In this document: positions 46,888 through 52,673 of the stretch, piece after piece | How the letters are laid out: every line of letters starts with the position of its first letter | How positions within the stretch are numbered: position 1 is the stretch's first letter | IMG/VR virus record: IMGVR_UViG_3300047551_001028 | Location: 1 to 62,600 of that record | DNA: 62,600 bases | Direction: 5' to 3' (one strand) | Source of the DNA: a virus | Translations under genes and position numbers: made by a program | The notes under the pieces: generated by a model | Seen by the model: only the letters and a program-made list of their open reading frames with translations | Told to the model about the DNA's origin: nothing | Databases searched by the model: none

Positions 46888-47385
46888 CTACCAAGAACTC
46901 TGATAGTAGAAAGACAATTCCTCAAAGTCAGGCAGATTAATTAGCCTTCTCAATTGCTCTCTAGTATCCTCAATATCTCGCCAATACCACTCATCAATAT
47001 CTGTTCCACCAAAGAAAAATCCTTCTCTTGGCGGTAGCAAATTAGGGTCTTTATTAGTGATAGCCAAAGTGCAAAGTGTTTCTAATTCTCTTATCTTAGT
47101 ATTGGATACATAGTATTCTTGACAATTATCCTCTCCACCTTGAATATTATTTACAAACCAATTGTGTATCTGATTAGACTTTCTCCAATAGCAGACATTT
47201 ACTGAAACATCTACGCCATAGATACTTTCTTTATCTACAAGCGTGGCAACGCCAGCAGCATTTACTACATCAAACCATTGTGGAGCGGTAGCCTGAGAAT
47301 ATTTTATATCGCTATCGTGATCAAGTTTATCCCACTCAATTTTTTTAATGTGCTTTCTTGCACTCATATACATATCTAATCCCAT
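46888..47385 (-). CDS. Conserved actinophage protein
   Basis: This 165-aa protein begins MGLDMYMSARKHIKKIEW and contains VCYWRKSNQIHNWFVNN and REGFFFGGTDIDEWYW, a widely distributed phage family without known activity. ATG 47385 is preferred over an upstream start. Confidence 0.8.
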   Translation of the reverse strand: MGLDMYMSARKHIKKIEWDKLDHDSDIKYSQATAPQWFDVVNAAGVATLVDKESIYGVDVSVNVCYWRKSNQIHNWFVNNIQGGEDNCQEYYVSNTKIRELETLCTLAITNKDPNLLPPREGFFFGGTDIDEWYWRDIEDTREQLRRLINLPDFEELSFYYQSSW

Positions 47386-47386
47386 T

Positions 47387-47551
47387 TTAGTTTTTTTCCT
47401 TTCCAAAAACTTTTTCCATTATATTTAAGTTTTCCTCTGTTAGAAAACTCTGGGCGCTTCCCCATAAGCCATAAATATAGTTATCACCATATTTTTCTTT
47501 CGCTAATTTTTCAATATTAGCAACTCTTTCCATTTTTTCAATAACTGTCAT
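47387..47551 (-). CDS. Small basic helical protein
   Basis: This 54-aa protein, MTVIEKMERVANIEKLAKEKY..., is preceded by SD AAAGGA and a promoter; the next gene starts 1 nt after its stop. Function unknown. Confidence 0.65.
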   Translation of the reverse strand: MTVIEKMERVANIEKLAKEKYGDNYIYGLWGSAQSFLTEENLNIMEKVFGKEKN

Positions 47552-47584
47552 TTTAAGTTATCCTTTCTTTATTTTCAGGCTTCC

Positions 47585-47613
47585 AGCCTATCATTTTCTA
47601 CTGACATTTTCAA
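47585..47613 (-). promoter_or_regulatory. Promoter (minus) with TGTCAG spacer
   Basis: TTGAAA (47608-47613), a 17-bp spacer beginning ATGTCAG, and TGaTAGGCT (-10 at 47585-47590). Confidence 0.7.
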
Positions 47614-47632
47614 ATTAGACACGCTGCAAATC

Positions 47633-47648
47633 TGTGAGAAAACTCACA
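47633..47648. promoter_or_regulatory. TGTGA-N6-TCACA palindrome
   Basis: TGTGAGAAAACTCACA sits 20 bp upstream of the -35 box of the promoter at 47585-47613, the usual place of an activator site. Confidence 0.6.
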
Positions 47649-47677
47649 AGCCCCGTAAAGTGCTACGTAATTCACAT

Positions 47678-47698
47678 TGTGGATAAACCTGTGGATAA
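47678..47698. promoter_or_regulatory. Two tandem DnaA-box-like sites
   Basis: TGTGGATAA (complement of TTATCCACA) occurs at 47678-47686 and 47690-47698, 12 bp apart, immediately before CCCCCCGGGGGCC. They may mark an origin or be operators. Confidence 0.6.
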
Positions 47699-47752
47699 CC
47701 CCCCGGGGGCCTTGCAACTCTAACTATTTAAATTAAAGTTGCAATTTTGAAA

Positions 47753-47914
47753 TCAAACTTTTATTTGATTCCATTTCATTTCAGCATTTTCTTTTCGCAA
47801 TTTTCTGTTTTCATTTTCTAATTTTCTAAGTGTAATTAGTCCGTGAAATGTTACTCCAATTAAGCCAACGAGAGCAATTATTATTGCGATTACATCAGTT
47901 GTTAAAAGTGTCAT
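47753..47914 (-). CDS. Small membrane protein with coiled coil
   Basis: This 53-aa protein has an N-terminal TM (VIAIIIALVGLIGVTFHGLI) and a C-terminal coiled coil (LRKLENENRKLRKEN). Starts by ATGA overlap with the gene upstream. Confidence 0.65.
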   Translation of the reverse strand: MTLLTTDVIAIIIALVGLIGVTFHGLITLRKLENENRKLRKENAEMKWNQIKV

Positions 47915-48102
47915 ACGGGAATTAGTCCTAACTCATCAATACCGCAAGCCTTCTCAAATCTTGCGAAGTCAAATCTATCATTGTCAGACTTGAAAAATTG
48001 TGAAAACTCCTCTACCAAATCCTCAAAAACTTGCGGGTGGATTTCCTCGCTGAAACCTTTTAGAATTTCAGCGGTTTTGACATAGTCTTTTCGTGTCATC
48101 AT
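47911..48102 (-). CDS. Small hypothetical protein
   Basis: This 63-aa protein, MMTRKDYVKTAEILKGF..., has the FDFARFEKACGID pattern frequent in small phage proteins. Coupled on both sides. Function unknown. Confidence 0.65.
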   Translation of the reverse strand: MMTRKDYVKTAEILKGFSEEIHPQVFEDLVEEFSQFFKSDNDRFDFARFEKACGIDELGLIPV

Positions 48103-48362
48103 TAGTTAGACCCCTCATCTAATAGAATAAATGCGTGAGTTCCACCATCATTTATTTTAGTTAATGCTATTAGCAATTCATCTTTAGTTAGAAATGAAGC
48201 GTCACCTACCAATTCGGTTAGTGCTTGAATATTTAATTCAGCAAATGCGCCAGCAGGCAGGCTCTCAATACTAGATAGAAATGGAGAGTCAGAATAAACT
48301 CTTGAAACGAATTTTACTCCGTTAGTTATAAACGGGAAGTCTTTATAGGTTGTGTTAGTCAT
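48102..48362 (-). CDS. Small hypothetical protein
   Basis: This 86-aa protein starts at 48362 after SD AGAAAGG. It is a mixed alpha-beta sequence with no recognised motif. Confidence 0.65.
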   Translation of the reverse strand: MTNTTYKDFPFITNGVKFVSRVYSDSPFLSSIESLPAGAFAELNIQALTELVGDASFLTKDELLIALTKINDGGTHAFILLDEGSN

Positions 48363-48364
48363 AG

Positions 48365-48484
48365 TTAGTTTTTACCTTTCTTGGTGTTTGTGTTATTTAC
48401 TATTTTAGCGATTTTCTCTAAGTTAGTCAAGCGAGTGTTTTCTCGCTGACTTTCAATAAGTTTTTTGAATTCGTCTAATTTCAT
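48365..48484 (-). CDS. Small Lys-rich protein
   Basis: This 39-aa protein, MKLDEFKKLIESQRENTRL..., starts in a TAATG overlap with the gene upstream. Its C-terminal codons contain the promoter of the next gene. Confidence 0.5.
   Translation of the reverse strand: MKLDEFKKLIESQRENTRLTNLEKIAKIVNNTNTKKGKN
48402..48430 (-). promoter_or_regulatory. Promoter (minus)
   Basis: TTGACT (48425-48430), a 17-bp spacer and TAAAAT (48402-48407), then SD AGAAAGG. Confidence 0.7.
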
Positions 48485-48681
48485 TAGTCTGCCACCTTTA
48501 CTGCGACAGTTGCCCAACGGCTACCATTGAAACGAATTGCGTAGGCTTCATAGCCTTCAGATAGATAAATGTCCTCACGCTTTTCAGCGAAAGTAATTTC
48601 TCCGTATTGGTATTTTCTCGCAAGAGAGCGAGGGTAATAAGTCTGACCCACTAACAGGTCTGGAATTGAATAAGTTTTCAT
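48484..48681 (-). CDS. Small hypothetical protein
   Basis: This 65-aa protein begins MKTYSIPDLLVGQTYYPRSL; a beta-rich start is followed by YEAYAIRFNGSRWATVAVK. SD AGAAAGGA. Function unknown. Confidence 0.65.
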   Translation of the reverse strand: MKTYSIPDLLVGQTYYPRSLARKYQYGEITFAEKREDIYLSEGYEAYAIRFNGSRWATVAVKVAD

Positions 48682-48718
48682 TTAAGTTATCCTTTCTAAG
48701 ATACTTTCTAATAGTGCT

Positions 48719-48747
48719 ATTATTTCATTTTTTTGGCTAAAAGTCAA
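48719..48747 (-). promoter_or_regulatory. Promoter (minus)
   Basis: TTGACT (48742-48747), a 17-bp spacer and TGaAATAAT (-10 at 48719-48724). Confidence 0.7.
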
Positions 48748-48768
48748 ATCTTAGCCCAGCGTGGCTGG

Positions 48769-48784
48769 TGTGAGGTTAATCACA
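48769..48784. promoter_or_regulatory. TGTGA-N6-TCACA palindrome
   Basis: TGTGAGGTTAATCACA sits between the stop of the gene at 48794 and the promoter at 48719-48747, about 22 bp upstream of its -35 box. Confidence 0.6.
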
Positions 48785-48793
48785 CCCTTTCCC

Positions 48794-48988
48794 CTAGTTA
48801 GGGAGAATATCTATTCCGTAGTATTCTACTGCGTCAATGATATTCATTACGCCCTTGTATTCTCTACAAGATACGCAAATGCTATCCCAACGATCAAAAG
48901 TGTTGGAGCAAAATACGCAAATATTATCTTGAATATTAAAGCCATTTTCAATAAGAAAATCAGCTGTTTCAATTATTTTGTTAGTCAT
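48794..48988 (-). CDS. Zinc-ribbon protein
   Basis: This 64-aa protein has CVFC and CVSC, a tetracysteine zinc site, and a helical C-terminus (MNIIDAVEYYGIDI). It is downstream of paired operator-like repeats. Confidence 0.65.
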   Translation of the reverse strand: MTNKIIETADFLIENGFNIQDNICVFCSNTFDRWDSICVSCREYKGVMNIIDAVEYYGIDILPN

Positions 48989-49017
48989 TTAGTTTTCCTT
49001 TCTTTTAGTGTGGTTAT

Positions 49018-49063
49018 TTATTTGCTAGGCTCATTCTATTTTTAGACTTATTTGCTAGGCTCA
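49018..49063. repeat. Operator-like 16-bp direct repeats flanking a minus promoter
   Basis: TTATTTGCTAGGCTCA occurs at 49018-49033 and 49048-49063, exactly 30 bp apart. Between them is a minus-strand TAGAAT -10 box (49033-49038), so one copy covers +1 and the other the -35. Confidence 0.65.
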
Positions 49064-49162
49064 CTAACCACTATTTAATTTTGATACTGTAAGTCTAACA
49101 GGGGGGTCTGACATTTTGCGGGAACAAATCAGGATAAATCGGACATTCTGAAAAACTATTTT

Positions 49163-49178
49163 TGTGATACTAATCACA
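49163..49178. promoter_or_regulatory. TGTGA-N6-TCACA palindrome
   Basis: TGTGATACTAATCACA lies in the divergent control region. Confidence 0.6.
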
Positions 49179-49346
49179 CGAACAAATGTTCGAGGCCCCG
49201 GGACCGACACGCCCGAACGCGGGGGTGGGAAAAAATGTGAGCAACACAACAAAAATAACTATACGACACGCCGAATACGGACTTGAAATGTCAGTGCTAA
49301 AGTGTATTATTACAGGTATAACAAAAAGAAAGGTTAGGTAGCAAAA

Positions 49347-49505
49347 ATGCTAACACTAAATTACACAGTATCAAAAGAGGATAACCTCATTACAATTACA
49401 GATAGACTTATGCTAAATGAAAGTCAAATAAATAACCTTATGGATAGCCTAGTGGCTAGTGGTTTTACAGTAGAGGCTATGTCAGTAGCCCCTGCTATAC
49501 TTTAA
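49347..49505 (+). CDS. Small protein
   Basis: This 52-aa protein, MLTLNYTVSKEDNLITITDR..., is preceded by AGAAAGG. It is the first gene of the plus block. Function unknown. Confidence 0.65.
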   Translation: MLTLNYTVSKEDNLITITDRLMLNESQINNLMDSLVASGFTVEAMSVAPAIL

Positions 49506-49528
49506 GAATTAAGAAAGGATAACTAAAA

Positions 49529-49636
49529 ATGATAAACGCAATAGAAAGAATAAATTGTGATGAGTGTTATGGACACGGACTTATTTTCTACGGAGATGAG
49601 GACAACTACGACACAGAACCTTGCGAGTGTGTATGA
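49529..49636 (+). CDS. Tiny DnaJ-type Cys-motif protein
   Basis: This 35-aa protein has CDECYGHG and CEC, a CxxCxGxG-type zinc half-site, similar to the protein at 46574. SD GAAAGGA. The stop overlaps the next ATG. Confidence 0.6.
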   Translation: MINAIERINCDECYGHGLIFYGDEDNYDTEPCECV

Positions 49637-49758
49637 CCTACACACTAGAGCAACAACTACGCCTAGCGTGGATAAATAAACACGGAAGCCCAGCAGGGTA
49701 TCAAGAAGCAACACAACAACAGAAAGAACAGGTGTTAAATGAAACTAACGATAACTAG
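49633..49758 (+). CDS. Small Gln-rich protein
   Basis: This 41-aa protein, MTYTLEQQLRLAWINKHGS..., starts by ATGA overlap and itself overlaps the next gene by 20 bp. Function unknown. Confidence 0.6.
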   Translation: MTYTLEQQLRLAWINKHGSPAGYQEATQQQKEQVLNETNDN

Positions 49759-49921
49759 TATGAGTGGCAACACTTCCTCAATGGAATTGCCTACTAAAGA
49801 AGATGTTTATTATTTTATTGACTTGTATAAATCATCACTGAAAAAAAATCAGCGAGTAAAAATTACTTGCGACATTTTAGGAATTGACGGATATTTACAA
49901 GGCACAAAATCAATTAGATAA
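49739..49921 (+). CDS. Small hypothetical protein
   Basis: This 60-aa protein has a short beta start and KKNQRVKITCDILGIDGY. It is followed by an intrinsic terminator. Function unknown. Confidence 0.65.
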   Translation: MKLTITSMSGNTSSMELPTKEDVYYFIDLYKSSLKKNQRVKITCDILGIDGYLQGTKSIR

Positions 49922-49928
49922 AATGCTC

Positions 49929-49967
49929 TAGTGCGATCTCTCCAATAGTGGTCGCACTATTTTTTTT
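49929..49967 (+). terminator. Rho-independent terminator
   Basis: TAGTGCGA pairs with TCGCACTA around a 15-nt loop and is followed by T8. Confidence 0.9.
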
Positions 49968-50050
49968 ATTTTATTTTTTCAAATCATGCATCGTACACTT
50001 TAGCAAAATATTCAGATTTTCCCAAAATGAAAAATTTTTCAGATTTCGGG

Positions 50051-50056
50051 TATAAT
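50051..50056 (+). promoter_or_regulatory. -10 box of a leaderless promoter
   Basis: TATAAT ends 6 nt before ATG 50063. Confidence 0.6.
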
Positions 50057-50062
50057 AAATAC

Positions 50063-50260
50063 ATGCCAAACCCCACCCCCTGTATCCACGTATTTGAATA
50101 TGTTCATCGTGAAACATGCCCCCATTGTGGGCGGTATACCCATGAACCCGATCATAACCTTAACTCTAAACTCTTTAAAGAATTCTATGAATCAGACGAA
50201 CCTAAAAAATACATATGCCCAGTAGATGGGGGAACCATTAGAGGCTGGTGGTCTATATAG
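50063..50260 (+). CDS. Zinc-finger-like small protein
   Basis: This 65-aa protein has CIHVFEYVHRETCPHCGRYTHEPDH and CPVDGG, a Cys/His zinc site; similar sequences are recalled from actinophages. ATG 50063 is preferred by -10 spacing. Function unknown. Confidence 0.7.
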   Translation: MPNPTPCIHVFEYVHRETCPHCGRYTHEPDHNLNSKLFKEFYESDEPKKYICPVDGGTIRGWWSI

Positions 50261-50277
50261 ATCTATTTGCCAAAATA

Positions 50278-50373
50278 ATGTATTTCTGGTTTTATGGTTT
50301 GGGAGCAACTCTTGGTTTTATAACATTAATTATTATCTGGCATTGGATAAAATCTATAATCTACAAAGAATAA
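50278..50373 (+). CDS. Tiny membrane protein
   Basis: This 31-aa peptide has one hydrophobic stretch (GLGATLGFITLIIIWHWI). No clear SD is seen. Confidence 0.45.
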   Translation: MYFWFYGLGATLGFITLIIIWHWIKSIIYKE

Positions 50374-50415
50374 TTTTTCGGGGTACATTAAAAAACCACG
50401 GTATACAAAAAACCC

Positions 50416-50622
50416 CTACCACTTCCCAATCGGACATTTAGCATATTCCAAACTCGTCTTTAACTTCATAAAACAACCACACTTCCTACATTGTTCCGTA
50501 CGAGGTTTAAAATACTCACATGTTCTACATATGGCTAATCTGGATTCTTTTAATTCATCCCCCGACCTTGGCATATTTGGATTTAATAGATCCCAGGGTT
50601 TGACTTCTCGTTCTTTATCCAT
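50416..50622 (-). CDS. DUF6171-like Cys-rich small protein
   Basis: This 68-aa protein has CRTCEYFKPRTEQCRKCGCFMKLKTSL and ends CPIGKW, the DUF6171-type layout with zinc cysteines. The start at 50622 is 7 nt after a TATAAT, so leaderless. Function unknown. Confidence 0.75.
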   Translation of the reverse strand: MDKEREVKPWDLLNPNMPRSGDELKESRLAICRTCEYFKPRTEQCRKCGCFMKLKTSLEYAKCPIGKW

Positions 50623-50629
50623 ACTTGCC

Positions 50630-50635
50630 ATTATA
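50630..50635 (-). promoter_or_regulatory. -10 box, leaderless (minus)
   Basis: TATAAT on the minus strand, 7 nt before ATG 50622. Confidence 0.6.
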
Positions 50636-50732
50636 CATTACAAACCAGGATATTGACAATACTTTGAATATTTTATTCATATCTTTGTCAGGAATGGTTT
50701 GTTGTTCTTTTTGCGCTTCCCGCCGAAAAATA

Positions 50733-50741
50733 TGTTATAAT
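50733..50741 (+). promoter_or_regulatory. Extended -10 promoter
   Basis: TGtTATAAT, 9 nt before ATG 50751; near-leaderless. Confidence 0.6.
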
Positions 50742-50750
50742 TTTATCACT

Positions 50751-50978
50751 ATGACGCCAACAGACTGGGCAGGATTAACACTTACAATTCTAGGAATCCT
50801 AGGAGCAGTCGGCGTAGTTGTGAGGTGGATCTTGAAAAAATATGTAGAAGAGATAATGAGCGAACTAAGGCCAAATAGTGGATCTAGTATGAAAGATCAA
50901 GTAACTCGGCTTGAGGATAAAGTTGATAAACTCTATGATGCTATCTTGATTCACCTTGAAGATCACGCTAATAAGTAA
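50751..50978 (+). CDS. Holin-like / membrane coiled-coil protein
   Basis: This 75-aa protein has one TM (LTLTILGILGAVGVVVRWIL) and a C-terminal coiled coil (KDQVTRLEDKVDKLYDAI). The type is common as a phage holin or DUF2746-like protein. The start at 50751 is supported by the -10 spacing. Confidence 0.6.
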   Translation: MTPTDWAGLTLTILGILGAVGVVVRWILKKYVEEIMSELRPNSGSSMKDQVTRLEDKVDKLYDAILIHLEDHANK

Positions 50979-51117
50979 TCTATATATATTATATCTTTTT
51001 TCTTTTAACTATTTACCCTCTTAATATTTAAGTATACACTATAAAATTTTCTTGTCAAGAGCAAAACCAAACTTTTTTAAAAAATTTACCAAATTGTTAC
51101 AAAAGTAAATAAAATAA

Positions 51118-51126
51118 TGTTAGAAT
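51118..51126 (+). promoter_or_regulatory. Extended -10 promoter of a small-RNA candidate
   Basis: TGtTAGAAT; predicted +1 is 51133, the first base of the helix GCTG/CAGC. Confidence 0.55.
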
Positions 51127-51132
51127 GAACGT

Positions 51133-51193
51133 GCTGGCGCTCTAGGTTGCTCTCTACCCACCCCCCACTGCCCCTAGAGCGTTCAGCCTTTTT
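51133..51193 (+). ncRNA. Candidate hairpin RNA / terminator
   Basis: GCTG/CAGC encloses CGCTCTAGG/CCTAGAGCG (51138-51146/51173-51181) with a 26-nt C-rich loop, followed by T5. It resembles a 55-60-nt RNA with a built-in terminator. Confidence 0.55.
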
Positions 51194-51194
51194 A

Positions 51195-51203
51195 TGGTAT
51201 AAT
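51195..51203 (+). promoter_or_regulatory. Extended -10 promoter, near-leaderless
   Basis: TGgTATAAT, 8 nt before ATG 51212. Confidence 0.6.
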
Positions 51204-51211
51204 CAAACATT

Positions 51212-51622
51212 ATGGCTGAAAAATCCTTTACCGTTGCAGATACTTCTAAATTTGGAGCAAATCCAGCCAACATTCAATGGAATATTGTTCGTGGCGACAC
51301 GGCGACTCTAAATGTAGACTTTTTGTATGATAATGAAATAACAAAATGGCCTACTACTACCTGGTCTTATAAGGCTACAGCCTATGATCCAAGCGGAGAT
51401 GTTTTGGATGAATTGTTAACTACCGCCTCTACTGGTAGCGTTTCTATTACTGCCCCCGCCTCCATGACCTTGTCCTGGGGAACTGCCTATCAGTCGGTGG
51501 TAGCAGAACTACCATTTGACCTACAGGTACAGATATCAGATGCCGACGAAGATACAGTATGGACTCCAATTGTTGGTACAATTAGAGTATTGGGTGACAT
51601 TACTCCAGGAGGATCGCTATGA
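51212..51622 (+). CDS. Baseplate/tail-associated beta protein (BppU-like)
   Basis: This 136-aa protein has NIQWNIVRGDTATLNVDFLYDNE and VQISDADEDTVWTPIVGTIRVLGD, a beta-sandwich like the N-terminal domain of phage baseplate upper proteins. It opens the tail block and pairs with the paralogue at 51714. Confidence 0.65.
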   Translation: MAEKSFTVADTSKFGANPANIQWNIVRGDTATLNVDFLYDNEITKWPTTTWSYKATAYDPSGDVLDELLTTASTGSVSITAPASMTLSWGTAYQSVVAELPFDLQVQISDADEDTVWTPIVGTIRVLGDITPGGSL

Positions 51623-51714
51623 GTTTACCTGCCGTTGTTAAAATTAAAGATACACGCACCGATGTTCCGTCTGTCATTAAGGTAAACGGAAAGATCTATA
51701 AGGTGTCACGCTAA
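51619..51714 (+). CDS. Tiny tail-associated protein
   Basis: This 31-aa protein, MSLPAVVKIKDTRTDVPSV..., is coupled to both neighbours by ATGA and TAATG overlaps. Function unknown. Confidence 0.6.
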   Translation: MSLPAVVKIKDTRTDVPSVIKVNGKIYKVSR

Positions 51715-52064
51715 TGGCATTTCCAGCAACATATAATTTTAGTTACTACCGTGGCGATACAAACGAATTTGTAATTCGTCCAAAGAACTCTGATGGTTCT
51801 GCATTTGATCTTGATACTTATGATGCTGAGTTTACTATTGCTACCGCCCGAGGAGCAGCGACAAGCGTTGTTCAATATGAAGCACAGGCCGTAGTTGATG
51901 ATGTTAATAATTTAGTTACTTGCACAATCTTGCCATCACTTGGTGCACAACTTGCTCCAGGAACTTATGTTTATGACGTTCAAATTGATGCCAGTGCATC
52001 TGAAGTATTTACTCTTTTGACTGGAACTATCAGCGTAACGGAGCAGATCACGGGTGCTGTCTAA
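51714..52064 (+). CDS. Baseplate/tail-associated beta protein (BppU-like)
   Basis: This 116-aa protein has NFSYYRGDTNEFVIRPKNSDGS and a beta C-terminus YDVQIDASASEVFTLLTGTISV, a paralogue of the gene at 51212. Starts by TAATG overlap. Confidence 0.65.
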   Translation: MAFPATYNFSYYRGDTNEFVIRPKNSDGSAFDLDTYDAEFTIATARGAATSVVQYEAQAVVDDVNNLVTCTILPSLGAQLAPGTYVYDVQIDASASEVFTLLTGTISVTEQITGAV

Positions 52065-52639
52065 TGCCAGAGGTATTGCTTAGTAATGATGACGTTACTG
52101 TATTAGGACCACCAACAGAAATAGAATTACTTGTTGATATTGGTCCCGCTGGAATTCGTGGTAGTCAAGTATTTGTCGGAACTGGTAATCCAAACAGCAT
52201 TGGAATTGGTCAAACTCCTGAGTTAAATGATTTATTTATAAATACATCTCCTGGTGTTGACTATGGATATCTATATCAATACGTCGCAGAGCCAGGTGGA
52301 GACACTTGGATTGAAGTATTAAAAATGAATCCAACTATTTATTCTAAAAATTATTCTGCTACATTTTCAAGTGGAGTAGCCTCTGTAGTTATTCCTATTG
52401 CTGACATTACAGCCGCTGAAACTGCATTCGTGGCAGACAACTTTAGCGTTCAGTACAGCATCGCTCATGACAGCCCTGTAGCCTCAGCAATGGCTATTCC
52501 AGCGTTAACTGGTGCCAACACAAGCAACCTAATAATTAATTTAGAGGCTATGGAATATGCATCTGGTGCTTGGACCTCGCTATCAGAAGAAGTGGTTGTT
52601 CATCTTTTTATCACAATTGTTGAGGCTGGAGAGTCATAA
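52064..52639 (+). CDS. Tail protein
   Basis: This 191-aa protein has ELLVDIGPAGIRGSQVFVGTGNPNSIGIGQTPELNDLFINT, a collagen-like-to-beta fibre start, and an all-beta end. Probably a tail-fibre or baseplate component. Confidence 0.65.
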   Translation: MPEVLLSNDDVTVLGPPTEIELLVDIGPAGIRGSQVFVGTGNPNSIGIGQTPELNDLFINTSPGVDYGYLYQYVAEPGGDTWIEVLKMNPTIYSKNYSATFSSGVASVVIPIADITAAETAFVADNFSVQYSIAHDSPVASAMAIPALTGANTSNLIINLEAMEYASGAWTSLSEEVVVHLFITIVEAGES

Positions 52640-52644
52640 GAATG

Positions 52645-52653
52645 TGCTATAAT
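52645..52653 (+). promoter_or_regulatory. Extended -10 promoter
   Basis: TGcTATAAT before SD AAGGAG and ATG 52674. Confidence 0.75.
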
Positions 52654-52673
52654 AATTTGCATAAGGAGATCCT

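Larger units (their letters stand above)
48989..49346. other. Divergent control region, noncoding
   Basis: About 360 bp between the last minus gene and the first plus gene. It holds two operator-like repeats, a TGTGA-N6-TCACA palindrome, CGAACA/TGTTCG and CCCCGGG palindromes, a TGTCAG-type promoter motif on the minus strand, and a plus promoter (TTGAAA...TATTAT near 49285-49312). Confidence 0.6.
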
